Source of the DNA: Symsagittifera roscoffensis
Lineage: Eukaryota; Xenacoelomorpha; Acoela; Convolutidae
Reading direction: 5' to 3'
Assembly: GCF_963678635.1 (NCBI RefSeq)
Contig: NC_087062.1
Location: forward strand, 46,275,758 to 46,339,757
Length of the DNA stretch: 64,000 nt
A program made the position numbers and the translations under genes. Shown one piece after another: positions 1 to 14,000 of this stretch (its first letter is position 1; each line of letters opens with the position of its first letter). The notes under the pieces are model-generated. The model saw only the letters and a program-made list of their open reading frames with translations. It was not told the DNA's origin and did no database searches.

Positions 1-3000
1 CAGATGAGTCAAACAGAAGGATGAACCTGGCAGTAGCCTCAAAGTTCATCGATGGTAAGAAGAATGATGAACTTGGAACAATGTTAGCAACACATAACAC
101 ACCACTCTCAACCAAAGCGCCAACACCAGAGGAATTGAGTTTCAAGTCAAAAGAACATCTTTTGCTGAAGCCTCCATCGAGATCTGGATATTACAAAAAC
201 AATTATGGCAATTTTAACAACGGACCAGCAAACCAAGGGAACAACTGGTACAAACCAAGGGACGATATGGACAAGAGGCGCTCTTGTGCAAATTGCAGTT
301 CGACGGACCATCATGTGTCAGCATACCCAACATACAAACAGGGCATGAAAGCAATAGGCTTTAGCCTCGAGGACGAAGATGCGTCAGAAGTCGACCATGA
401 AGATTTCATGAGAGGAGTAATTGCAAAATTCAGCCCGAGGTGCTTCTTTTGTAACTTTGGCTTCTTGGCTGGAAGAGGAAGAACAGTGCGCTTAACAGTA
501 ACTTGGAAGGGTTAGCCCTAACCTGCGGGATGGCCAAAAAGCAGTACCAACTTGACATTGCTGAGAAAATCTTCGAAATCTTGTTAAATCGTTTTGGCTC
601 AGGGCTGCAGAGACATCAAGCAATGATGCGCTTCGAGAAACGGAGGCAACGAGAAGATGAGACGATAGACAAGTTTCTAGACGATTTGGAGATGCTGAGA
701 AGGTGTAGCCAACCAGATGAGTCAAACAGAAGGATGAACCTGGCAGTAGCCTCAAAGTTCATCGATGGTAAGAAGAATGATGAACTTGGAACAATGTTAG
801 CAACACATAACACACCACTCTCAACCAAAGCGCCAACACCAGAGGAATTGAGTTTCAAGTCAAAAGAACATCTTTTGCTGAAGCCTCCATCGAGATCTGG
901 ATATTACAAGAACAATTATGGCAATTTTAACAACGGACCAGCAAACCAAGGGAACAACTGGTACAAACCAAGGGACGATATGGACAAGAGGCACTCTTGT
1001 GCAAATTGCAGTTCGACGGACCATCATGTGTCAGCATACCCAACATACAAACAGGGCATGAAAGCAATAGGCTTTAGCCTCGAGGACGAAGATGCGTCAG
1101 AAGTCGACCATGAAGATTTCATGAGAGGAGTAATTGCAAAATTCAGCCCGAGGTGCTTCTTTTGTAACTTGGAAGGTCATTTCAAATCGGATTGTCCGCA
1201 ATTCTGGGATGCTGTAGCAGACATCAAGCATCCAAGGCATGAGGAAGCTTTATCGGGTGTGAAAGCGAGTAAGGCTCGCCTATTGAGTGAAGCGGAGGCG
1301 CGCAGAAAAGCAAAACCGCAAGAGCTGGCAACGAAGAAGATGAAGGCGGTAACGGAAGAGACATGTGAACCGGAACCGGTGACTGCGGCGGATGACTTCA
1401 AGGTTGATTATAGGGCAGCCGCGAGGGATGCTCTTAATAGAGTGCAACAGGAACTGAAAACAAAAGAGATCGAGCAAAAAGTGAAGCTCGAATTGGAAAA
1501 TGAGAAACTACGGGAGAAACGGAATACCTTCGAGGCAACAGAAGTCGAAGAAACAAAGGCACCAAGTGCCATATGGAAGCAAAATACAATCGATAATCTC
1601 GGTAGCGGGACACCAGGTAATCAGAAATCTGAGTGAACCATCAGAGTTCACTTTAATGCATTTGGACACATATGCAGATTATCTGAGGGAGGTGGAGCCA
1701 CGCACTGAATCAAGAACTGTGCGAGTACTACTAACAACGGGTGGCCCTCGAATAAAGAAGCTTCACGGGCGCTACGTGGAAGTCTATGGACCGTATCAAG
1801 TGATGCTGAACGTGGATGGAATCAGTATCTACACTAGGACATTTGTGACAACAGACAGTGACCAAATAGGGCAGATCTATTTGGGTGAAGAAGAACTTAA
1901 AGTCCGTAGGATAGGCCATGACGGCATGATGGAGCAAGACGCGGTTCACATTGGATAGGAAGCAGATGTGACTGCACATCTGCTCGACACCAACGGAAAG
2001 AAAATTGGAGTCACAGGGCTTCTTGGCTGGAAGAGGAAGAACAGTGCGCTTAACAGTAACTTGGAAGGGTTAGCCCTAACCTGCGGGATGGCCAAAAAGC
2101 AGTACCAACTTGACATTGCTGAGAAAATCTTCGAAATCTTGTTAAATCGTTTTGGCTCAGGGCTGCAGAGACATCAAGCAATGATGCGCTTCGAGAAACG
2201 GAGGCAACGAGAAGATGAGACGATAGACAAGTTTCTAGACGATTTGGAGATGCTGAGAAGGTGTAGCCAACCAGATGAGTCAAACAGAAGGATGAACCTG
2301 GCAGTAGCCTCAAAGTTCATCGATGGTAAGAAGAATGATGAACTTGGAACAATGTTAGCAACACATAACACACCACTCTCAACCAAAGCGCCAACACCAG
2401 AGGAATTGAGTTTCAAGTCAAAAGAACATCTTTTGCTGAAGCCTCAATCGAGATCTGGATATTACAAGAACAATTATGGCAATTTTAACAACGGACCAGC
2501 AAACCAAGGGAACAACTGGTACAAACCAAGGGACAATATGGACAAGAGGCGCTCTTGTGCAAATTGCAGTTCGACGGACCATCATGTGTCAGCATACCCA
2601 ACACACAAACAGGGCATGAAAGCAATATAGCTTTAGCCTCGAGGACGAAGATGCGTCAGAAGTCGACCATGAAGATTTCATGAGAGGAGTAATTGCAAAA
2701 TTCGGCCCGAGGTGCTTCTTTTGTTACTTTGAAGGTCATTTCAAATCGGATTGTCCGCAATTTTGGTATGCTGTAGCAGACATCAAGAATCCAAGGCATG
2801 AGGAAGCTTTATCGAGTGTGAAAGCCAGTAAGGCTCGCCTATTGAGTGAAGCGAATGCGCGCAGAAAAGAAAAACCGCAAGAGCTGGCAACGAAGAAGAT
2901 GAAGGCGGTAACGGATGAGACATGTGAACCAGAACCGGTGACTGCGGCGGATGACTTCAAGGTTGATTATAGGGCAGCCGCGAGGGATGCTCTAAATAGA

Positions 3001-6000
3001 GTGCAACAGGAACTGGTAACAAACGAGATCGAGCAAAAAGTGAAGCTTGAATTGGAAAATGAGAAACCACAGGAGAAGCTGAATGCCTTCGAGGCAACAG
3101 AAGTCGAAAAAACAAAGGCACCAAGTAGTTTGAGCATGAAACTAAATGTGATCTCCGGGCAGAGGTTCGGTATGGTGCCACATGGAAGCAAAATACAATC
3201 GATAATCTCGGTAGCGGGACACCAGGTAATCAGAAATCTGAGTGAACCATCAGAGTTCACTTTGATGCATTTGGACACATATGCAGATTATCTGAGGGAG
3301 GTGGAGCCACGCACTGAATCAGGAACTGTGCGAGTACTACAAACAACGGGTGGCCCTCGAATAAAGAAGCTTCACGGGCGCTACGTGGAAGTCTATGGAC
3401 CGTATCAAGTGATGCTGAACGTGGATGGAATCAGTATCTACACTAGGACATATGTGACAACAGACAGTGACCAAATAGGGCAGATCTATTTGGGTGAAGA
3501 AGAACTTAAAGTCCGTAGGATAGGCCATGACGGCATGATGGAGCAAGACGCGGTTCACATTGGATACGAAGCAGATGTGACTGCACATCTGCTCGACACC
3601 AACGGAAATAAAATCGGAGTCACAGGGCTTCTTGGCTGGAAGGGGAAGAGCAGTGCGCTCACCAGTAACTTGGAAGGGTTAGCCCTAAACTGCGGGATGG
3701 CCCAAAAGCAGTACCAACTTGACACTTTGAAATCTTGTTAAATCGTTTTGGCTCAGGGCTGCGGAGACATCAAGCAATGATGCGCTTCGAGAAACGGAGG
3801 CAACGAGAAGATGAGACGATAGACAAGTTTCTAGACGATTTGAAGATGCTGAGAAGGCGTAGCCAACCAGATGAGTCAAACAGAAGAATGAACCTGGCAG
3901 TAGCCCCAAAGTTCATCGATGGTGTGAAGAATGATGAACTACGAACAATGTTATTAACACATAACACACCACTTTCAACCAATGCCCCAACACCAGAGGA
4001 GTTGAGTTTCAAATCAAAAGAATATATTTTGCTGAAGCATCCATCGAGATCTGGATATTACAAGAAGAATTATGGCAATTTTAACAACGGACCAGCAAAC
4101 CAAGGGAACAACTGGTACAAACCAAGGGACGATATGGACAAGAGGCGCTCTTGTGCAAATTGCAGTTCGACGGACCATCATGTGTCAGCATGCCCAACTT
4201 ACAAACAGGGCATGAAAGCAATAGGCTTTAGCCTCGAGGACGATGATGCGTCAGAAGTCGACCATGAAGATTTCATGAGAGGAGTAATTGCAAAATTCGG
4301 CCCGAGGTGAATCTTTTGTAACTTGGAAGGTCATTTCAAATCGGATTGTCCGCAATTTTGGTATGCTGTAGCAGACATCAAGAATCCAAGGCATGAGGCA
4401 GCTTTATCGGTTGAGAAAGCCAGTAAGGCTCGCCTATTGAGTGAAGCGGAGGTGCGCAGAAAAGAAAAACCGCAAGAGCTGGCAACGAAGAAGATGAAGG
4501 CGGTAACGGATGAGACATGTGAACCAGAACCGTTGACTGCGGCGGATGACTTCAAGGTTGATTATAGGGCAGCCGCGAGGGATGCTCTAAATAGAGTGCA
4601 ACAGGAACTGGTAACAAACGAGATCGAGCAAAAAGTGAAGCTTGAATTGGAAAATGAGAAACCACAGGAGAAGCTGAATGCCTTCGAGGCAACAGAAGTC
4701 GAAAAAACAAAGGCATCAAGTAGTTTGAGCATGAAACTAAATGTGATCTCCGGGCAGAGGTTCGGTATGGTGCCACAAGGAAGCAAAATACAATCGATAA
4801 TCTCGGTAGCGTTACACCAGGTAATCAGAAATCTGAGTGAACTATCAGAGTTCACTTTGATGCATTTGGACACATATGCAGATTATCTGAGGGAGGTGGA
4901 GCCACGCACTGAATCAAGAACTGTGCGAGTACTACTAACAACGGGTGGCCCTCGAATAAAGAAGCTTCACGGGCGCTACGTGGAAGTCCACGGACCGTAT
5001 CAAGTGATGCTGAACGTGGATGGAATCAGTATCTACACTAGGACATATGTGACAACAGACAGTGACCAATTAGGGCAGATCTATTTGGGTGAAGAAGAAC
5101 TTAAATTCCGTAGGATAGGCCATGACGGCATGATGGAGCAAGACGCGGTTCACATTGGATACGAAGCAGATGTGACTGCACATCTGCTCGACACAAACGG
5201 AAAGAAAATCGGAGTCACAGGGCTTCTGGACACAAGAGCGGTAGTGAGCGTGATGCCGATAAAAACTTGGGAGAGAATGGGCTTCACGAGGGAAGATCCA
5301 ATTCTGACAAATCTCCGACTGGCCGCGGCCAATCGAGGAGCGAATTACGTAGCCTGAAGAACACCAATAACGGTCCTACACATGGGAGGACGGAATCTTT
5401 GGATGAGCTTCCTGATAGTAAAGAATATGGATGACTCCGACCAATTCATCTTGGGCAGAGATTTTGTCAGGAATTTCGACGTGATGATTGACTTGAACAA
5501 CGGTCTAATAAGGATTAGAAACCCGGACCGGAAATATATTGAGAAACCAATTAATAGAATCATAACAGATGAAAATAAGGTACCAATCTTTTTAGATAGA
5601 AAGGTAAAACTACAGCCGGGACATAGAATGAGGAATTTGAATTCACTAAGTGATAGTAAACAGGTTTGTTTAGTACCGAATCCAAATAGTCAAAGTTCAG
5701 TGATTTTAGGCCGGAGCTTCTCGGTAACTCGAAACGGACTGTGTGTCAGTGTGTTATTGAACACACTGGACACCACGGTTTCAATCCAGCGTGGAAAGAA
5801 ACTTGCTTACGGTTTTCTGATGAGGACCGACTATGAAGAGACACAAAACTTGAAGAGATATAGTGTGAAAGACTGTCCTTGTCATGCAAATAATAATAAA
5901 ATTTTAAAGAGGATTAATGAATTAAAATCTATTCATAAACTGTTTTCATTGAAGTCCGAAGCGGACAACGGTTTGTCGAGCTGCTCGAATTTTCCGGAAC

Positions 6001-6250
6001 GCCCCTCGTCATTTGAACTAGAATCTGACAAAGCGGTTTTGCCAGAAATGAAAACACTTAAAAGGGAAAATAGGTGAGGGAGGTTTTGAATTATTGCGGG
6101 CGGTTTCAAATCGGAACGCGGATGTATTTTCAAAACATAAGGCAGATATCGGTTGTTGCAATTTCGTCGAACACCAGATCGAATTAGAAGAAGGCGCCGT
6201 TCCGCACAGGGAAAGCGCAAGACGAATGACGCCACATAAATCGGAAGCGT
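1..6250 (+). mobile_element. Ty3/gypsy LTR-retrotransposon fossil, copy A (gag array to start of pol)
   Basis: A gypsy-type element enters from the left edge and ends abruptly at about 6,250. Seen in order are several tandem copies of a gag segment with CxxC...H...C nucleic-acid-binding motifs (unit starts near 484, 2,042 and 3,651), a retropepsin-like region around 5,220-5,530 (with the ILGRDF motif), and a linker leading towards RT. There is no RT core in this copy. The segment equals 12,802-19,051 at a constant offset of 12,801 with only a handful of single-base differences that I noticed, so the duplication is very recent or an assembly product. The element is a fossil with many breaks. 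The family assignment comes from the pol order seen in copy B. Confidence 0.85.
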
Positions 6251-6939
6251 CATTTTTTAACATCATGACCGTCAGAACCGTTAACGAGCATTCCGCGCCC
6301 TTAATAAGCCCTAACCGCCGGGGCGGAAGGGTAGTTCGGAACCCGGAAGCCTTCCGGATTCCCGTGAATAGCTTTTTAACCTAGTTAAGACCAAACATTC
6401 ACGTTCCAGGAAGGGTGGGGGGATCGGCCGTCCCCTCGTTGATTGAGAGATCTGTGACCAAAAACAATTAAAGATATACAAGAAACCAAACAAAAAGTAG
6501 TATAATACCCAAAAAAAACAAAAAACATAAAAAAATAACCGAAAAAACCAAAAACAGTGAAAAAGTATAAAATCAGTAGAAATCATCACCCAGACGAGAT
6601 GTGATCCGACCCTCCCATTTGTTGTTATTAGATATAGTGTTGTTACAGGCATTTAGATCAGTTGAGATCGTTACGATCAATTGTGTGGCCCGTTTGTGAG
6701 GCTTGTAATGTAGGGTTATTTGAGTATTTAAGCACGCTGATGCTAATTTGCGCTCAATCCGGAAGGGTCTCGGGATTAGTGAAGAAGACTGATCCGGCAA
6801 GCAGTTCAAGGAGCGACAAGAGGGGGCTCAATGATAACAACAATCGACTGTTGGGTATCGTTAACAAGTTTTGTATCCCTTTTGGTACAAAAAGTAAGAT
6901 AGTAATCTGTGGGGGTCTCGACAGTGCTGCACTGTAGTG

Positions 6940-7012
6940 ACCCTTCACCCAACTGCGAATTTCCGAGTTAAGCACCTTAATTCGGATATTGAACAAACCT
7001 GGATGGGTATAG
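6940..7012 (+). pseudogene. 5S rRNA-like remnant (box A and box C spacing)
   Basis: The string GAGTTAAGCACC (about 6,966-6,977) followed 34 bases later by TGGATGGGT resembles the internal control boxes of animal 5S rRNA (AGTTAAGCA, then TGGATGGGTGACC about 30 bases later). The flanking sequence is too diverged to fold as 5S, so at best this is a decayed 5S-derived fragment. Coincidence is possible. Confidence 0.25.
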
Positions 7013-8169
7013 TATTACTAGTATTATTTTTTATACAGTCTATATTAATACTCCTATATCGTTTTTCGGCGAAAAACAGAGTAAGCGGACCGGTTTTTAG
7101 CGTCAAAAAAGCGATATTTTGATCCCACCACAAATCGCGATTTTTGAGATATCGATATTTTTTGAAACGGAACAAAAAGCTAAATTAGTGAGTTACATTG
7201 TAACTGTACTAGTATAATAGGTAGAACCGGTTGAGTTTAGTTCAGAATTGGTTGGAACTATTTGGGTACCAAAAACCGAATTTTCGTGATTTTTGAATAA
7301 ACGAAACGCTATAAAGTTAAAACATTTTTTGACATTTTTGAGTAAGGACAGTAAAAACTGTTGTTTGGAAAACTTCCACTAAAGAATCGTCAGTTTTTAA
7401 AACCCGTTTGCAAACAACCTTCCGGGTTACAGAGAAATCGAATTTAACGTTTTGACTTAGTGGATTCATCAATCCGGAGGGGTCCAAATAGCATTGTTTT
7501 TGGCAAGTTTTTTTCAACTAGAGCAATTTAGATCAATTTTTTGCATTAAACTAGAAAAGTACAGGCCTTCTGAGCTCGGATCAATAATTTTTAGATCGGA
7601 AAGAACAGAATTGCGAAAAAAGATAGGCAGAACCTATAAGAGACAAATTTTTTGACCTTAGAAAAAAGACGTTTTGGTTAATAACATTGGAACTGCTGCA
7701 CAGATCCAGTTGATCTTGGTACCATTAGATCAGAATTTAGTTGAGCTTACTAATAGAAACATCAATGATTCAAAAAAGTGGGCGTGAAATTTTTTTAAGA
7801 TTGTTTTTAGCAAATTCACCAATTCGGGAAGGTAGACCCTTCACGTTTTATAAAAAAAATTGTTGGAAAGCCCTTACAACCCTACCAAAGGATAGTGACG
7901 GTTGAATAAGGCAATTTTACGCTGTTGCAGACAAAAAGAGAAGGCTAAGGGGACCAGAAAACTATAGTCAATTCGAAACTAGCATAGTGCCAAGACCATT
8001 CACCGTTAGAGTGAATCGTCAAATAAGAGGCTTAACTTCAATCCGGAAGGGTTTTGGGAAAGACTAAACACCCTTCCTAGTTAGTTCGAACAGCATAAAA
8101 GCATCGGAGATCGTATCCAGAAGGGTATCGGGTGAAAATTTAAAAAAGTCCTCGAGAGCCTGTTTTTAC

Positions 8170-8345
8170 AAACCCGGAGGGGTCCCAATCCGGAGGGGTC
8201 CCAAGTTTGCCAATCCGGAGGGGTCCCAATTTTGTCAATCCGGAAGGGTCCTATTTTCACCAATCCGGAGGGGTCCTATTTTTGCCAATCTGGAGGGTTC
8301 TAATTTTGCCAATCCGGAGGAGTCACAATTTTGTCAATCCGGATG
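8170..8345. repeat. Minisatellite, unit about 27 bp around CAATCCGGAGGGGTCC
   Basis: About seven imperfect tandem units are seen, each built on CAATCCGGAGGGGTCC followed by a T-rich spacer such as CAATTTTG. The same core also occurs singly throughout the preceding 2 kb, so the array probably grew from a motif already present in this leader-like region. Confidence 0.85.
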
Positions 8346-9107
8346 GGTATTGTTTTGTCAAGACTTAAGAGGACAACAGAAAAGAAAGTAGTTAAAGGTA
8401 TTAGGTTATTAGGAGATTGGCTGGGAACCAGTGACTGCACTGGTAACTTGCCTTTTATAAAAAAAACCAAACCAAAACAAAACAGGTCTAAGCTCGGATA
8501 TTCGCGACACTAAGTCTAGATTGAACAAGAGTGTGTAACTCATTGGTGTGGATTGAAATCCAAAACGTTTTTGAGAAAAGTGATTTCTCCGAGAATTGTA
8601 GTGGGTCTAGCTCGGGAAGTCCGAAGGCAGATAGGTAACACAGGACTCGGTGGGTGCAATAAACGCCCACTTGAGAAAATTAATGCCCTCAAGTTTTGTC
8701 TGTTTGGTGCTGCACCAAGCAGGGAAAGGTCTTTATTTAGAAACAAGTTCGACTATTGTATTGCGATCAACTAAAAGGACAAAACACATACGTTTTTCAA
8801 AGAAAATATTCTTATTTTTGTTTTTTGGGTTTTAAATCAATAATATTTGTGCTTGATTGGGTAGTGAGAACACACTTTTTTAGATAAGTTGACATCATCA
8901 TACTGTGCTAGCTTCACTTTTTAAATTTAATAATCGATCATTGTGAATAAAATGTATACACGCTGTACTGAGATAACATACAAGGATTTGTGGTCACTAT
9001 TTAAAAGAAACGTTTGAAATTTATTGTGTTCTGTTATTATTATCAGTAGTCAGATTAAAAGGACACTAGCAATCGAATTGAGTGTATAGGCAGTAAGAAG
9101 TGGTAAA

Positions 9108-11007
9108 TTGAATATGAGTCTAGACAAGTCAAGGATACCTAAACTAGGTGATAGCTCCAGGAAATTCATACCTGAGAAACAGAGAAAAGCTAGGACCGAC
9201 CCTTTTGTGGAAAGGATCACACGAACCCGGACCGACAATGGGGAGACGGTTTCAGGCAGAATGATTGAGACCAGGAATCAAAAGTCCTCAGCAGAGCGAA
9301 AAGCAATGCTAGAAGTGGACGTCCATCCGGACCAGGCCATGGACGAGAACCAGGAAATACTTAGACCGGAGGGGAGAGGAGCAGAAGGCTGGCGAGTGAA
9401 TCTACTCCGGTAGAACAAGACCAAGATTTTGCCACTTCCACCTGGACACTGGACCGAGAGGAGATGTCGGAACTGTCCGACATCTCTTCTGAAATTGTGG
9501 CAACTAGAAGATCTCACACACACAACTCCTTGAAGGCAGGCGTGACGGAGAAACAGGCAACGTCCTCATCGTTTTCAAAGAGAGTGAAGAACACTTTCGG
9601 AAACATCTTTCCTTTTACCATGGGAGCGGGTACAGGCGATGAAGGAGAATCCCAGGAGGAAGAAGAGGACGATGACGAGCAAGTTGACTTTGGATATCGA
9701 GTCAGCCTCAATAGTTGGACTCAGGAGAATGAAGCATACACCGACAGAGGGACTGGTACCATGGACCAATTTGGTGTAGTGAGGACAATAAGCAAAACCA
9801 CAAACCCATCAGGCTAATCAGGAGACTTTGTGAGTATGACGAAATCGGAAATGCGAACTGGGGAGAATAGATCCACAGGGCTAAGCAACGCACCAGCGGA
9901 TCCAGAGATGGATAATGAAAAGACGTCGAGGCAGAGAATCAAAGCCCGAATCTCGACCAACACCAAACTACTTGGGATCGACAGGGTGACACCGCCACTT
10001 GTGACGCCACTAGTGGACAACGGAGTATCAATTGAAGAAGCCTTGACCAACATAGTGGGCAGCATAGGAGAACAGAATGAACAGATGTTCATAAGAATGA
10101 GTGAACTAGAAAGAGCAGTCCACGTCCAGAGAGAAAATCTGCGGGAATAAATAAACCACAATAGACAAGAAGTTGGTAGAAGCGAAAAACGCTTGAAGGA
10201 AAGAACGGATGAACACTTGGCGAAGAAGTTGTCGTGAATGACAAGGGAAGCGGAACAGAGAGAGTCACGATTGAGAGACGACATGGAGAAGTTGAGAATT
10301 CAAGAAGAGCAGACTCTTGAGACTCTTGACATAAAGATAGATGCGATGATGGAGATGCGAACTCAGGCTATCATGGATAGGTTGGACGGGCTACTAGGCA
10401 GCAGGAGTGGACCAAAAGATGGGAAACCGAACTCGGGAGGACCCAGCAGGGAGCCGAGGGTGAACTTCAATGACCAACAAAATAGGAGAAGGACATATGG
10501 TTCCACTAGAGGTAGGGGAAATTCATCAGGCTATGCCCCAGGGTATAATAGAAGATGGGGCTCAAACATCGGAGGAAGTTCAACTGGAAACAGACAGACC
10601 TCAAAAGAACGCCCGACGCAAGGCACACATGCGACTGGGAGAGGTGATTCCAGTAACAGGAGTCATGCGAGCCCAGGGATGAGTCATGTGAGCCAAGGAA
10701 GAAACAATCCAAGTGAATCGGACGGAAGGGAAGTTCCAAGTGCAGAACCCTTATCAGGGGGCAATGGTACTCAAGCAGGGCATTCAAGAGAGGTTACATC
10801 AATAGCCACAGCCTTTGAACATCTGAACAGGTCTTTGGAGACATTCCTTACGAGGTTATCTAGAACCAATGAACGTAGCGAAAAGTCCAGAATGGTTTTT
10901 AAGAAACCAAGATGCTACAAAGACGAATCTGATGGCTGTATTGATACCTGGATAGAAGTTATGAAACTGCATTTTGAGGAAGAGGACTTGTCAGAAAGGC
11001 AAGAATG
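9108..11007 (+). mobile_element. gag N-terminal region of copy B
   Basis: Plus-strand reading frames here give a highly charged, Glu/Lys/Arg-rich protein with acidic clusters near 9,660-9,690 and a probable coiled coil around 10,050-10,400. A Gly/Ser/Arg/Asn-rich stretch follows at about 10,440-10,790. A gag-like segment containing CIDTWIEVMKLHFEEEDLS (about 10,936-10,992) then leads into the amplified part. This matches the general plan of a gag protein upstream of its zinc knuckles. It is part of the fossil element and broken. Confidence 0.55.
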
Positions 11008-14000
11008 CAGTGCGCTTACCAGTAACTTGGAAGGGACATCCCTAAACTGCGTGATGGCCAAAAAGCAGTACCAACTGAGAATCTTTGAAATCTTGTTAAA
11101 TCGTTTTGGCTCAGGGCTGCAGAGACATCAAGCAATGATGCGCTTCGAGCAACGGAGGCAACGAGAAGATGAGACGATAGACAAGTTTCTAGACGATTTG
11201 GAGATGCTGAGAAGGCGCAGCCAACCAGATGAGTCAAACAGAAGGATGGACCTGGCAGTAGCCTCAAAGTTCATCGATGGTAAGAAGAATGATGAACTTC
11301 GAACAATGTTAGCAACACATAACACACCACTCTCAACCAATGCGCCAACACCAGAGGAGTTGAGTTTCAAGTCAAAAGAACATCTTTTGCTGAAGCCTCC
11401 ATCGAGATCTGGATATTACAAGAACAATTATGGCAATTTTAACAACGAACCAGCAAACCAAGGGAACAACTGTTACAAACCAAGGGACGATATGGACAAG
11501 AGGCGCTCTTGTGCCAATTGCAGTTTGACGGACCATCATGTGTCAGCATACCCAACTTACAAACAGGGCATGAAAGCAATAGGCTTTAGCCTCGAGGACG
11601 AAGATGCGTCAGAAGTCGACCATGAAGATTTCATGAGAGGAGTAATTGCAAAATTCAGCCCGAGGTGCTTCTTTTGTAACTTGGAAGGTCATTTCAAATG
11701 GGATTGTCCGCAATTCTGGGATGCTGTAGCAGACATCAAGCATCCACGGCATGTGGAAGCTTTATCGGGTGTGAAAGCCAGTAAGGCTCGCCTATTGAGT
11801 GAAGCGGAGGCGCGCAGAAAAAAAAAACCGCAAGAGCTGGCAACGAAGAAGATGAAGGCGGTAACGGAAGAGACATGTGAACCGGAACCCGTGACTGCGG
11901 CGGATGACTTCAAGGTTGATTATATGGCAGCCGCGAGGGATGCTCTGAATAGAGTGCAACAGGAACTGAAAACGTGAAGCTCGAATTGGAAAATGAGAAA
12001 CTACGGGAGAAGTTGAATACCTTCGAGGCAACAGAAGTCGAAGAAACAAAGGCACCAAGTAGTTTGAGCATCAAACTAAAGGTGATCTCCGGGCAGAGGT
12101 TCGGTATGGTGCCACAAGGAAGCAAAATACAATCGATAATCTCGGTAGCGGGACACCAGGTAATCAGAAATCTGAGTGAACCATCAGAGTTCACTTTGAT
12201 GCATTTGGACACATATGCAGATTATCTGAGGGAGGTGGAGCCACGCACTGAATCAAGAACTGTGCGAGTACTACTAACAACGGGTGGCCCTCGAATAAAG
12301 AAGCTTCACGGGCGCTACGTGGAAGTCCACGGACCGTATCAAGTGATGCTGAACGTGGATGGAATCAGTATCTACACTAGGACATATGTGACAACAGACA
12401 GTGACCAAATAGGGCAGATCTATTTGGGTGAAGAAGAACTTAAAGTCCGTAGGATAGGCCATGACGGCATGATGGAGCAAGACGCGGTTCACATTGGATA
12501 CGAAGCAGATGTGACTGCACATCTGCTCGACACCAACGGAAAAAAAATCGGAGTCACAGGGCTTCTTGGCTGGAAGAGGAAGAGCAGTGCGCTTACCAGT
12601 AACTTGGAAGGGTTAGCCCTAAACTGCAGGATGGCCAAAAAGCAGTACCAACTTGACACTTTGAAATCTTGTTAAATCATTTTGGCTCAGGGCTGCAGAG
12701 ACATCAAGCAATGATGCGCTTCGAGAAACGGAGGCAACGAGAAGATGAGACGATAGACAAGTTTCTAGACGATTTGGAGATGCTGAGAAGGTGTAGCCAA
12801 CCAGATGAGTCAAACAGAAGGATGAACCTGGCAGTAGCCTCAAAGTTCATCGATGGTAAGAAGAATGATGAACTTGGAACAATGTTAGCAACACATAACA
12901 CACCACTCTCAACCAAAGCGCCAACACCAGAGGAATTGAGTTTCAAGTCAAAAGAACATCTTTTGCTGAAGCCTCCATCGAGATCTGGATATTACAAAAA
13001 CAATTATGGCAATTTTAACAACGGACCAGCAAACCAAGGGAACAACTGGTACAAACCAAGGGACGATATGGACAAGAGGCGCTCTTTTGCAAATTGCAGT
13101 TCGACGGACCATCATGTGTCAGCATACCCAACATACAAACAGGGCATGAAAGCAATAGGCTTTAGCCTCGAGGACGAAGATGCGTCAGAAGTCGACCATG
13201 AAGATTTCATGAGAGGAGTAATTGCAAAATTCAGCCCGAGGTGCTTCTTTTGTAACTTTGGCTTCTTGGCTGGAAGAGGAAGAACAGTGCGCTTAACAGT
13301 AACTTGGAAGGGTTAGCCCTAACCTGCGGGATGGCCAAAAAGCAGTACCAACTTGACATTGCTGAGAAAATCTTCGAAATCTTGTTAAATCGTTTTGGCT
13401 CAGGGCTGCAGAGACATCAAGCAATGATGCGCTTCGAGAAACGGAGGCAACGAGAAGATGAGACGATAGACAAGTTTCTAGACGATTTGGAGATGCTGAG
13501 AAGGTGTAGCCAACCAGATGAGTCAAACAGAAGGATGAACCTGGCAGTAGCCTCAAAGTTCATCGATGGTAAGAAGAATGATGAACTTGGAACAATGTTA
13601 GCAACACATAACACACCACTCTCAACCAAAGCGCCAACACCAGAGGAATTGAGTTTCAAGTCAAAAGAACATCTTTTGCTGAAGCCTCCATCGAGATCTG
13701 GATATTACAAGAACAATTATGGCAATTTTAACAACGGACCAGCAAACCAAGGGAACAACTGGTACAAACCAAGGGACGATATGGACAAGAGGCACTCTTG
13801 TGCAAATTGCAGTTCGACGGACCATCATGTGTCAGCATACCCAACATACAAACAGGGCATGAAAGCAATAGGCTTTAGCCTCGAGGACGAAGATGCGTCA
13901 GAAGTCGACCATGAAGATTTCATGAGAGGAGTAATTGCAAAATTCAGCCCGAGGTGCTTCTTTTGTAACTTGGAAGGTCATTTCAAATCGGATTGTCCGC

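Larger units (their letters stand above)
6251..9107. other. Non-coding stretch between the two gypsy copies; possible LTR/leader of copy B
   Basis: No gene is visible in this 2.9-kb AT-rich stretch. It lies between the broken end of copy A and the first gag-like reading frame of copy B, which is where a 5' LTR and leader would be expected. I could not find a matching sequence at the 3' side, so LTR status is unproven. The motif CCGGAAGGGT and close variants recur near 6,320, 6,760, 7,470, 8,040 and 8,115, and then become a minisatellite at about 8,170-8,345. A 5S-rRNA-like patch lies near 6,940-7,010. Confidence 0.4.

Noticed and set aside
8170-8345. CRISPR-like array
   Set aside because: The units are imperfect, there are no unique spacers of constant length, and the DNA is eukaryotic. 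It is a minisatellite.
6251-9107. Confident call of a 5' LTR
   Set aside because: I found no matching sequence at the 3' side and no clear terminal TG...CA pair with a primer-binding site, so it stays a possibility only.
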